Shown piece after piece: positions 23,949 through 32,081 of a stretch of 64,000 bases of DNA. A program made the position numbers and the translations under genes. Every line of letters begins with the position of its first letter. Positions within the stretch are counted from its first letter, which is position 1. A model generated the notes under the pieces. It was not told the origin of the DNA and searched no databases. It saw nothing but the letters and a program-made list of their open reading frames with translations. Source of the DNA: Neolewinella xylanilytica (GTDB taxonomy: Bacteria; Bacteroidota; Bacteroidia; Chitinophagales; Saprospiraceae); the NCBI RefSeq assembly GCF_002934605.1, contig NZ_PTJC01000006.1, positions 1,240,001 through 1,304,000 on the forward strand. Direction: 5' to 3'.

Positions 23949-25283
23949 CTAAAGGCCGTACTTCTTGAGTTTGGCATAGAGGGTGGTGAGCCCGATACCC
24001 AGGGCGCGGGCGGTTTGAGCCTTGTTGCCGTCGTGGGTGAGAAGCATCCGTTGGATATGGCGGCGTTCCAGGTCTTCCAGGCTGCCCTGGTCGGGAGGGC
24101 CCTCCGGCTGCTCGCCGAAGCCGTAGGGAAGGGCGGGTGGCTCGAGCTGGGTACCGGTGGTGAGGATCACGGCCCGTTCCACCACGTTGCGCAGTTCCCG
24201 GATGTTACCCTTCCACCGGTGGGCTTGCAGGGCGCGCAAGAATTCCGGACTATACCCTGCTATGCGTTTGCCTGCTTTCGCGGAATAAATAGCCAGGAAG
24301 TGGGTCAGCAGGGCGGGTATGTCCTCGCGGCGCTCGTTGAGCGAGGGTAGCGTGATGACGAAAACGGCCAGACGGTAGTACAGGTCGCCGCGAAAATCAC
24401 CGGCTTCCACCGCTGCTTCCAACTGCTTGTTGGTGGCGCAGATGATGCGCACGTTCACCCGCCGCTCCTGGGTTTCACCGACTTTGAGAAAGCTGCCGTC
24501 TTCGAGCACGCGTAGTAGCTTCGCCTGCAGGTCGGTCTCCATTTCGCCGATTTCGTCCAGAAAGATGGTGCCCCCGTCGGCCTCCTCGAAGAGGCCAGGC
24601 TTATCGCGGTTGGCCCCGGTGAATGCCCCGGCTTTATGCCCGAAGAGCTCGCTTTCCAGGAGCTCGCGGCCCAGGGCGGCACAGTTCACCGCCACGAATT
24701 TCTCTCCGCTCCGGCTACTCGCTGCATGGATGGCCCGGGCGAAAACCTCCTTGCCGCTTCCGGTGGGGCCAGTGAGGAGCACGGCCGCCCCGGTGGGCGC
24801 GACGTGGCGGCCCAGTTCGACGGCGCGCCGGATGACGGCCGAACCGCCGATGACCGCGTCGAAGGGGGTGCCCGCGGACTTGGATGGCGTGGCACCCTGA
24901 TCGGCCCACTGCTGACGGGCTTTGGTAACCGCCCGGGCCAGGAGGGGAAGGATGGTCTTGCGGTAATCACTCTTTTCGACGTAATCGAAGGCGCCGTTGC
25001 GCATGGCTTCCACCCCGTCGCGAATGTTGCCGTAGGCCGTCAGGCAGATGACCTCGGTGGCCGGAGCGACCCGCTTCACCTCGCTGACGAGTTCGGTGCC
25101 CTTCAGGCCGGACATGCGTACGTCCGTAATGACCACCTCGAACCGATCGCTTCGGAGGCAGTGCAGCGCCTGTTCGGCGTTCGCGGCCGTAGCAACCCGG
25201 TAGTCTTCCAGTTCGAGCATACGCGCCAGCAGCTTCCTTAGGTCGGCCTCGTCGTCGACGATGAGTACGTGAGCGGGGGTCAT
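23949..25283 (-). CDS. NtrC-family sigma-54-dependent response regulator of the kdp locus
   Basis: The product has 444 residues. Receiver domain 1-120 with phospho-acceptor Asp54 (VVITDVRMSG); AAA+ domain about 140-375 with Walker A GPTGSGKE (172-179), the sigma-54-contacting GAFTGA (219-224) and Walker B GTIFLDEIG (238-246); Fis-type helix-turn-helix at the C-terminus (KAQTARALGIGLTTLYAKL). It is therefore a full sigma-54 activator, unlike KdpE of E. coli, which is OmpR-like. It lies 184 bp upstream of the kdp structural genes on the same strand; the gap contains sigma-54-like elements. Its cognate kinase is probably the one at 15196. Confidence 0.93.
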   Translation of the reverse strand: MTPAHVLIVDDEADLRKLLARMLELEDYRVATAANAEQALHCLRSDRFEVVITDVRMSGLKGTELVSEVKRVAPATEVICLTAYGNIRDGVEAMRNGAFDYVEKSDYRKTILPLLARAVTKARQQWADQGATPSKSAGTPFDAVIGGSAVIRRAVELGRHVAPTGAAVLLTGPTGSGKEVFARAIHAASSRSGEKFVAVNCAALGRELLESELFGHKAGAFTGANRDKPGLFEEADGGTIFLDEIGEMETDLQAKLLRVLEDGSFLKVGETQERRVNVRIICATNKQLEAAVEAGDFRGDLYYRLAVFVITLPSLNERREDIPALLTHFLAIYSAKAGKRIAGYSPEFLRALQAHRWKGNIRELRNVVERAVILTTGTQLEPPALPYGFGEQPEGPPDQGSLEDLERRHIQRMLLTHDGNKAQTARALGIGLTTLYAKLKKYGL

Positions 25284-25379
25284 GGGCGCAAGGTAAATAC
25301 TATCCTTGGCGCGGGCACCCCGCCATTGGGTGGTAGGGCGGCTTGTCGGTTCGTACGACCGCGCGAACCACCGGCCGGG

Positions 25380-28300
25380 CTACCGTCTCACCAATTTGCT
25401 TTCGTACACCAATTGGCCGTCGCGGTGCAGTAGCAGGGTGTAGAGCCCCGGAGCGTAGCCCGCCAGGTCGAGCTGGTGCTCCTGTTGCCGCGCTTCCTGC
25501 AGTCGGTCGCTCCGTACCGTCCGCCCCCGGGAATCGATTAGGGTAAGCAAAACGGTTCCCCCCGCGACGCCGGTATTCCACCGCAGGGTCGTTTGCCGCT
25601 CGGCCGGATTGGGAAAAAGCAGGAACGACTCGGCGGGGGCCAGCCGGACGGCGATGACTTCCGAATACGTTGCTCCGCCTTCGAAGTCGATCTGCTTCAG
25701 GCGGTAGTAGACCGTACCGGTTACCGACGGATGGTCCAGGAAGGCGTACGGACGTCCCGTAAAGCTATTGCCGGCTCCCTGGACGAAGACTATGCCTTCG
25801 AAGTCACTCCGGTTGGTGGAGCGTTGCACCTCGAAGCCCCGGTTGTCGACCTCCAGTGCGGTGGCCCAGTGCAGCTGCACGGCCTCACCCGCCGGTTCCG
25901 CCGAGAAGGAGACCAGCTCAACGGGTAGGATGGCGCTGGCGATCACCACGGCGTTGACCGTCAGGGGGAAGGAGGTGCAGGTCGCGTTCGATACCGTTAC
26001 GGTGTAGTCGCCGGCGTTGGCCGTGGTGGCCCCCGGAATGGTGGGGTTCTGCTGGGCGGAAACGAAACCGCCGGGGCCCGTCCAGGCGTAGGTAACGTTT
26101 TCCAGGAAAGTCGCCCGGAGTTCGAGGGTTTCGCCCACTTCGACCGTGTCCACGCTGGCGCCGTAGAGGCCGGTACGGTCGCCGGGGGAGAGTTTGGTGG
26201 CGTAGTAGATGTTGACGTCGTCCAGTAGCCCCGCGAAGTGGTCGCTCGACGGCCGTTCCGGCCACCCGGCCAGGTTGTCGTAGCCGATGCGCCAGTACCC
26301 CGGCCCGCCGTATTTCTGGCCTTCCGTGATGGAAGTGTCCTCGGCCTTGAGGGCTCCGTCGACGTAGAGGTGCATCCCGTCCGGTGAAACGGTGGCGACT
26401 ACGTTGTGCCACTGATCGTCGTTAAAGGTCGCCTCCGTTTTGATGGTCAGGTGGGCGCCGAGGTAGATGCCGAAGAGCAGCTGCCCCGCGTTGTTCATGT
26501 AGAGGTGGCGGTCGTATTCCCCGCTGTTCCCGGTCTGGGAGGTGCCCATGCCCAGTAGCTTGCCGCCGCCCCCCGTCGTGGTCCGGAACCACAGGCTTAC
26601 GGAGAAGGTGTTGGTGCCCTCGATGTTGGTAGGGAAGGAAGTCGTGGTGGTGATGTAGTCGTCGACGCCGTCAAAACGGTAGGCCGCATCGGCGCGTCCG
26701 AACCGATCCGGTGCCAGGGTGGCCCCGCTGACGATCGCGTCGTTGCCGCCCCCCGTTGCATCCGTACCGCTGCCGTGGAAGGGATAGGCCATCGTCAAGC
26801 CTTCCGTTGACGGCTGGGCCAGCCCGATGTACCGGACTGCCGCCGCCGCCCTGTGGCTCTCCGCTCCGTCGGGACCCACGGCCGCCACGTAATAGGTGGT
26901 GGTGATATCGACGGGGGGCGTGACAAAGTTCGGGCCGGTTTCTCCGGCAATGGGCGCGCCGCCGGTCGGCACGGTGTACCAGCGGTAGGTGCCGCCCGCC
27001 GGGGCCCCGGCTGCCGAAACGGTGATCGCGTCACCGCAACTTTCGCCACCGGTGGTCGCCGGGATCACGTAGACCGGTACGGTGGACGCACCGGTAACCG
27101 ATCCGTCCGTGTAGTAGATCCTGGCGGCCAGCGCGTAGTTGCCGGCGGCCAGGCCGGTTACCGGTACGGTATACGCGGACGGGGTCGCGCCGCGGGTATC
27201 CACGACCACTCCGTCCACCAATAGTTCGATGCGGTATGCATTCGTTCCGGCCGCTCCGCCGTCCACGACCACGTCGACCGCGCCCGGGGCAGTGTAGACG
27301 GATTCGGCGGCGGGCGCCGCGATGATATCCACTCCCTGCGTACCGTAGACCTCGAATTCGTACAGCGAGTATCCGTAATCGGACGTCCGGCCGGTACCGA
27401 ACATCCGTACGTAGCGGCCGGTGGCGTGGTGTGCGGTTACATCGTTCACCAGCCGGTTTCCGAGGTCGCGGGCGTTCGTACGGGAGGCGACCGTAGTCCA
27501 ATCCGTAGCGTTGCTGGACACCTCGATCCGGAAGTCGCTGGCGTAGGCCGTTTCCCAGGTGAGTCGCACCTGGTCGATGGCGTATTCTTCGCCGAGGTCG
27601 ACGTAGATCCACTGGGGGTCGACGCCGTGCACGCTTTCCCACCGGCTGCCGAGGTTGCCGTCGAAGGCGGCCCGGGCAATATCGTTCCGGGTGCTTGCTA
27701 CGGCCGGCCGGTTGCGGGCCAGATTTTCCCGGGTGACGGTTATGGCGACCGGCTCGGAATCGGACGTCAAGTTGTTGCTGTCCGTGGCCCGCGCCGTGAG
27801 CGTATGGGTTCCGGCGGGCGCGTTCGTCCAGGTCAGGGTATAGGGTGGGGTAGTCACCGATCCGATGAGGTCGGTACCGCTGAAGAAATCCACCCGGGAA
27901 ATGGTCTTGCTACCCTGAGCGGTGGCATTGGCGGCCAGGGGGATAGCCGCCGACTGGAGAAAACTGGCCCCCCCGGCGGGTGACGTCAGGCTGACAGCCG
28001 GGGCATTATCGGTGCCGTATACCCGGAATTCGTAAAGGGAATAGCCATAGATCGAGCCCCGTGCGGTACCGTACACGCGCACGTAACGGCCGTCCGTGTT
28101 GAGACCGGTCAGGTTATTGCTGAGCTGGGTGTTGCCGGTGACGGTACGGACGGTTTGCCAATCGGTGGCATTGTCCGAAACCTGGATGAGGTAATCCCGT
28201 GCGTAGGCGCCCTCCCAGATCAGCTGTACGCGACCGATGGGAAAGGATGCGCCGAGGTCGACGTAGATCCACTGGGGGTCGATACGCCATTCGCTTTCCC

Positions 28301-28481
28301 ACCGGCTGCCGGTATTGCCGTCGAAGGCCCGGCCCGGTACGTTGCCGTCGATGGAGGTGGAGGCGGTTCCGGGTCGCCCCCGGGCCAGGTTGATCGTGCC
28401 CTGAGCGGTTGCGGTCAAGCTACATAGGAATAGGAGCGTCACCAAGGCCGTGCGGTTCCAGCGAAGCCCAGCGATACCCAT
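25380..28481 (-). CDS. Large secreted multidomain protein with two discoidin (F5/8C) domains, LamG-like domain and T9SS sorting domain
   Basis: The product has 1,033 residues. Signal peptide MGIAGLRWNRTALVTLLFLC through TATAQ; F5/8 type C domains about 28-160 and 253-385 (both with SRWES and DPQWIYVDLG); Ig-like segments between and after them; a LamG/concanavalin-like fold about 560-740 (FDGVDDYITTT, WHNVVATVSPDGMHLYVDG); and a C-terminal type A sorting domain (FLLFPNPAERQTTLRW to the final SKLVRR) for type IX secretion. It is likely a cell-surface or released carbohydrate-binding protein; no catalytic domain is visible. The ATG at 28481 is chosen because it sets the signal peptide; an in-frame start at 28622 would precede it with a basic, unlikely extension. 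Confidence 0.87.
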   Translation of the reverse strand: MGIAGLRWNRTALVTLLFLCSLTATAQGTINLARGRPGTASTSIDGNVPGRAFDGNTGSRWESEWRIDPQWIYVDLGASFPIGRVQLIWEGAYARDYLIQVSDNATDWQTVRTVTGNTQLSNNLTGLNTDGRYVRVYGTARGSIYGYSLYEFRVYGTDNAPAVSLTSPAGGASFLQSAAIPLAANATAQGSKTISRVDFFSGTDLIGSVTTPPYTLTWTNAPAGTHTLTARATDSNNLTSDSEPVAITVTRENLARNRPAVASTRNDIARAAFDGNLGSRWESVHGVDPQWIYVDLGEEYAIDQVRLTWETAYASDFRIEVSSNATDWTTVASRTNARDLGNRLVNDVTAHHATGRYVRMFGTGRTSDYGYSLYEFEVYGTQGVDIIAAPAAESVYTAPGAVDVVVDGGAAGTNAYRIELLVDGVVVDTRGATPSAYTVPVTGLAAGNYALAARIYYTDGSVTGASTVPVYVIPATTGGESCGDAITVSAAGAPAGGTYRWYTVPTGGAPIAGETGPNFVTPPVDITTTYYVAAVGPDGAESHRAAAAVRYIGLAQPSTEGLTMAYPFHGSGTDATGGGNDAIVSGATLAPDRFGRADAAYRFDGVDDYITTTTSFPTNIEGTNTFSVSLWFRTTTGGGGKLLGMGTSQTGNSGEYDRHLYMNNAGQLLFGIYLGAHLTIKTEATFNDDQWHNVVATVSPDGMHLYVDGALKAEDTSITEGQKYGGPGYWRIGYDNLAGWPERPSSDHFAGLLDDVNIYYATKLSPGDRTGLYGASVDTVEVGETLELRATFLENVTYAWTGPGGFVSAQQNPTIPGATTANAGDYTVTVSNATCTSFPLTVNAVVIASAILPVELVSFSAEPAGEAVQLHWATALEVDNRGFEVQRSTNRSDFEGIVFVQGAGNSFTGRPYAFLDHPSVTGTVYYRLKQIDFEGGATYSEVIAVRLAPAESFLLFPNPAERQTTLRWNTGVAGGTVLLTLIDSRGRTVRSDRLQEARQQEHQLDLAGYAPGLYTLLLHRDGQLVYESKLVRR

Positions 28482-28646
28482 CTGCCCGCGACGGATGGTA
28501 TGAATAGCAGCGCGTAGCCGGGGGCGTACTGCAGCCGGCAGGGCACCCAGCAGCCGGTTTCCGGTGGAGGGGAGGTAGAGAAGCTTGGGGCGGCGCACGG
28601 GAGTAAAGTCGTCGTTGACCAATGGGTCAAGTAAATTGTCGGGGTC

Positions 28647-28682
28647 TGATCGGCTTCCGGATAATAGTCCGGAAGCCGATCA
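28647..28682. repeat. Perfect 15-bp inverted repeat with 6-nt loop
   Basis: Arms TGATCGGCTTCCGGA (28647-28661) and its exact complement (28668-28682). No T tract follows on either strand, so a classical terminator is unlikely. It lies 166 bp upstream of the discoidin-protein start. Confidence 0.85.
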
Positions 28683-28787
28683 CTAAATGATTCTCGGGCG
28701 CAAAAAATTGCATACGCGATCAGATGTAACTACATCGAAATGGAGTCGCCCACGGTCGCGCGCATTTCCCGGGGCGATTCGGATCGG

Positions 28788-28802
28788 GCGCCGGAGCGCA
28801 GG
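28788..28802. repeat. 15-bp extragenic repeat, copy 5 (one mismatch)
   Basis: Complement reads CCTGCGCTCCGGCGC, 14 of 15 matches, 47 bp past the end of the candidate ORF at 28849. Confidence 0.7.
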
Positions 28803-28848
28803 AATATAGCATTACCCCGAAGGAAATTATCCAGACCCTGAAGTGGGT

Positions 28849-29148
28849 TCACGTTTCGCTGGGAAAGTAAGGGTAGACGGTCCAGCAGATCCGGTAAGTG
28901 GAAACGGGTATCTGGATCCGTTCCAAGACGGTTATCGCCGGGGCATACGGCAGAAACCGAAAGATGGCGGTCGCCCGATCTTTCAACTCGGCGTGGGGAA
29001 TGGTAAACGGTTGGGCATCGACCTGCTGGATCGTCAGTTCGATCGACTTCGCCGCGGCAAACCATAGCTCGACCTTTATGCCGGATTCTAATAAAATCGA
29101 TCGGTGGTAGGTGAAATGCGCGAAGGCTATGGGGTCGAGCTGCTCCAT
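28849..29148 (-). CDS. Hypothetical protein, 99 residues, uncertain
   Basis: The ORF has an ATG start and a protein-like composition with Leu, Ile and aromatic residues (ESGIKVELWFAAAKSIEL; ATAIFRFLPYAPAITVLERI). No signal peptide, membrane helix or family is recognised. Other frames are open across the same stretch, which weakens the case. A repeat copy follows the stop. Confidence 0.35.
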   Translation of the reverse strand: MEQLDPIAFAHFTYHRSILLESGIKVELWFAAAKSIELTIQQVDAQPFTIPHAELKDRATAIFRFLPYAPAITVLERIQIPVSTYRICWTVYPYFPSET

Positions 29149-29287
29149 TACGGTACCAGGTGAATGTTGCCACTTGGGGTATTGGCAATGTAAGGGTTTA
29201 TGTGTTCCGTAAACTCATTGTTCGGAGGAACCCGCACTAGATTTCTGTTTAACCAACGGTCATACCCAAATGGAGCTTCCATCCGCA

Positions 29288-29302
29288 CCCGCGCTCCGGC
29301 GC
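29288..29302. repeat. 15-bp extragenic repeat, copy 6
   Basis: Exact CCCGCGCTCCGGCGC within the low-coding region. Confidence 0.8.
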
Positions 29303-29698
29303 CCGCATTTATTATCGTTCCCTCACCGGCCTACCGGCACGTGCTAAAGGCCCGGCAATCGACAGGAGCACCTCCGTCACTGGATTACCAGCGCAAGGGC
29401 CCGGAACCGCCGCAAACGCCCCCCGGCCACCGGTTAGCAAGTAGGGGATCGGGCCAGCTTGACAGGTCGTCGGGATGCACGTTAGGCCGCCTCGTTCGGA
29501 AGGTGATCCATATTGGGCCAGTTCGGGTTCGGGCCGATGCGTTTTTCCCAGCCCGACTTCATGCCTCCTTCTTGCTCCGTTTTCCGATGGTACATAGGAG
29601 CATTATCGTGAAGTAGGCTTCCCAAAGGATTATTTCCCGGTATCCGGAGCCTCGAGAAATACCGTCTATTCATCTTCCGGCATCCTCTCCTTCGCTCC

Positions 29699-29902
29699 CT
29701 ATTCCAGCATCAGCATCGAGGGTTCATCCGTTTGTACGGGAATGGACGTTTTCCCATCAGTAACCACGACTATGCCTCCGGTAGGGTACCTGAAGTCCCA
29801 ATATGCTCCGAAGATTAGGGTGTAGAAAGTTTCCCTTTTGGGCGGTATACGGATATGGAGCGTTCGGCTGCTACACAAAATACGGAACCAGTTTACCCGC
29901 AT
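29699..29902 (-). CDS. Hypothetical protein or gene fragment, 67 residues, uncertain
   Basis: The C-terminal part (FYTLIFGAYWDFRYPTGGIV, then VTDGKTSIPVQTDEPSMLML) looks like genuine beta-rich protein rather than a chance ORF. The N-terminal part is less convincing, and the frame may extend upstream of the ATG. It could be the 3' remnant of a degraded gene. No family is recognised. Confidence 0.3.
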   Translation of the reverse strand: MRVNWFRILCSSRTLHIRIPPKRETFYTLIFGAYWDFRYPTGGIVVVTDGKTSIPVQTDEPSMLMLE

Positions 29903-30604
29903 ACTGGTAGCGAGGCGGGAGAGCGAATCGGAGAATGCGGGAGGTAGCGCGATAGCGAGTCTGCGGAGCCATTCGCGTGGTTACTGAGTTTTTCGGTTGA
30001 GGGGATAATGGGTTCCGCTATCGCTACTCCCCGGCGGTTAAATTGATTATGGGGTATGGGCATTCCACCCCATTTGATTCGCATGGGATATCCGATAGAA
30101 GGTTGTTTTTCTGCTTAAAGGTTTCGGAATTTTGCTTAGGCAGTTCCAGGCATGCGGTCCCTAGCGGGATAGCATGTATCCATGCTGAAAGGTCCCATCG
30201 CTGAATCGGTCACGGTAAGTCAAGGAGAATAAATACCCTGTATCCTACGGCAACTTATCCATCGGTTCGGAGCGGAACCCGCACCGGTGAAATTTACGGG
30301 GTATGGCCAATAACCGTTTGTGAATGCGTTGCACAACATCTTCCGGCTAACGATACACCCACTGGGTAAGGCCGGTCCGGGCGGGCATATACCGTCGTTC
30401 TATCCAAATGAACAAATTGGAGGTTTTACGGGCAGAGGGGATCAGCCGTGTATTGCGGAGAAACGGTCGCCTACCAGCAAAAGCTACCGGAAAGGTCGTA
30501 TCCCGATCGACCTTGTCTCCCGATGCCGCCGTTGCCTTCGCCGGCCACTTTGGAAGACTTACCTGGCCGGGCTCCGGAACTCCGCTTATGACCGAAAAAT
30601 CATT

Positions 30605-32080
30605 CTACGCCATCAACTCCCGAATCGCCGTACCCGCCACGTCCGTTAGTCGAAAATGGCGCCCCTGGAAGGGGTAAGTAAATCGCTCGTGGTCAAAACC
30701 CAGCAGCTGCAGCACCGTAGCCTGCACGTCGTGCACGTGGGCCCGATCCCGTACGCCCGCGTACCCGATTTCATCCGTCTCCCCGTACACCACTCCGGGC
30801 TTCACCCCACCGCCGGCCATCCACATCGTGAAGGCTTCGCCGTGGTGGTCGCGGCCCAAATAGGGCATCTCGACGCCGCCACGGTTCTCCCGCATCGGAG
30901 TGCGGCCGAACTCGCCGCCCCATACGACCAGGGTATCCTCTAGCAGGCCGCGTTGTTTGAGGTCCTTGATCAGGGCCGCCATCGGGCGGTCGATGCCCCG
31001 GCACTGTGCCGGCAGGCCCTCTTCCAGGCTGGTGGAGCGGTCCGAACCGTGGGCATCCCACCCCCAGTCGTACAACTGGACAAAGCGGACGCCGGACTCC
31101 ACCAGCCGCCGCGCCAGTAGGCAATTGTTGGCAAAAGAGGACTTACCCGGCTCCGTGCCGTACATCGCGTGGATGTAGTCGGGTTCCTTTTCGATGTCCA
31201 TCACTTCCGGAACGGATACCTGCATCTTGAAGGCCATCTCGTACTGGCGGATGCGGGTCAGGGTTTCCGGGTCGCCTACCGCTTCGTACTGCCGCCGGTT
31301 GATCTCGTTGATGGCCGCGATGGAGTGGCCGCGCAGGTCCCGCGACATCCCGTCCGGATCGCTGAGGTAGAGAATCGGATCCCCCGCCGTACGGCACTGA
31401 ACGCCCTGGTGGATGGAAGGTAAAAAGCCACTGCCCCATAGCTTTTTACCGGCGCTCGGGTTCCGCCCACCGGAAGCCAGGACGATGAAGCCCGGCAGGT
31501 TGTCGTTTTCGGACCCCAAACCGTAGGTGACCCAGGAGCCGAACGACGGACGACCCGGTCGCGGACTGCCGGTTTGCATCAGCAACTGCGCCGGCGCATG
31601 GTTGAATTCCTCGGTGTGTACCGCCTTGAGAAAAGCGACCTCGTCCGCTACCTCGCTGAAGTGGGGAAGGAGGTCCGAGACGTAGGCTCCGCTCTGCCCG
31701 TGCTGCCGGAAGTTAGCCTGCGGGCCCAGCATCATCGGTGTCCCCTGGATGAAGGCAAAGCGCTTACCCGCCAGCAGTGAGGGCGGACAGGGCTGCCCGT
31801 CCAGTTTCTCCAGTGCCGGTTTGTAGTCGAATAGCTCCAGTTGGGACGGCGCCCCGGCCATGTGCAGGTAAATCACGCGTTTGGCGCGGGGGGCGTAGTG
31901 GAGGGCGGTTTTCATCGTGTTTTCTCCGGCGTCGGTGTCCGGCACGCGCGCCTTATTACCGCAGCCCAGCAGACTACCCAGCGCCAGCCCGCCCAGTCCC
32001 ATGGCCCCCTGGCGCAGGAAGTTTCGGCGACTGTTGTAATGCGCCTCCCGGTGGCGAAATTCATTGAGTAAGGCGTCCAT
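30605..32080 (-). CDS. DUF1501 family protein with Tat-type signal
   Basis: The product has 491 residues. A twin-arginine motif SRRNFL (17-22) is followed by a hydrophobic stretch (GAMGLGGLALGSLLGC) whose Cys may be lipidated. The body has the DUF1501 signatures: RAKRVIYLHMAGAPSQLELFDYKP, ESGVRFVQLYDWGWDAHG, DTLVVWGGEFGRTPM and RDHHGEAFTMWMAGGGVKPG. DUF1501 proteins have an alkaline-phosphatase/sulfatase-like fold and are usually encoded next to DUF1553 proteins, as here (1-bp gap). Substrate and reaction are not established. It is the last gene of a four-gene minus-strand set. Confidence 0.92.
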   Translation of the reverse strand: MDALLNEFRHREAHYNSRRNFLRQGAMGLGGLALGSLLGCGNKARVPDTDAGENTMKTALHYAPRAKRVIYLHMAGAPSQLELFDYKPALEKLDGQPCPPSLLAGKRFAFIQGTPMMLGPQANFRQHGQSGAYVSDLLPHFSEVADEVAFLKAVHTEEFNHAPAQLLMQTGSPRPGRPSFGSWVTYGLGSENDNLPGFIVLASGGRNPSAGKKLWGSGFLPSIHQGVQCRTAGDPILYLSDPDGMSRDLRGHSIAAINEINRRQYEAVGDPETLTRIRQYEMAFKMQVSVPEVMDIEKEPDYIHAMYGTEPGKSSFANNCLLARRLVESGVRFVQLYDWGWDAHGSDRSTSLEEGLPAQCRGIDRPMAALIKDLKQRGLLEDTLVVWGGEFGRTPMRENRGGVEMPYLGRDHHGEAFTMWMAGGGVKPGVVYGETDEIGYAGVRDRAHVHDVQATVLQLLGFDHERFTYPFQGRHFRLTDVAGTAIRELMA

Positions 32081-32081
32081 A

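Larger units (their letters stand above)
28482..30604. other. Two-kilobase region of low coding content
   Basis: Only weak minus-strand ORFs occur here (see 28849 and 29699). The GC content appears lower than in the neighbours. It holds a perfect hairpin (28647-28682) and two copies of the 15-bp repeat (28788, 29288). No transposase, RNA gene or phage remnant is recognisable. It may be decayed coding DNA or regulatory space for the flanking operons. Confidence 0.6.

Noticed and set aside
27595-28290. Repeated DNA that might suggest a CRISPR or tandem array
   Set aside because: Only two copies, in frame within duplicated discoidin domains; no spacers.
29200-29616. 138-codon plus-strand frame in the low-coding region
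   Set aside because: Composition rich in Arg, Pro and Ser without secondary-structure pattern, and it contains a copy of the extragenic repeat; probably chance.
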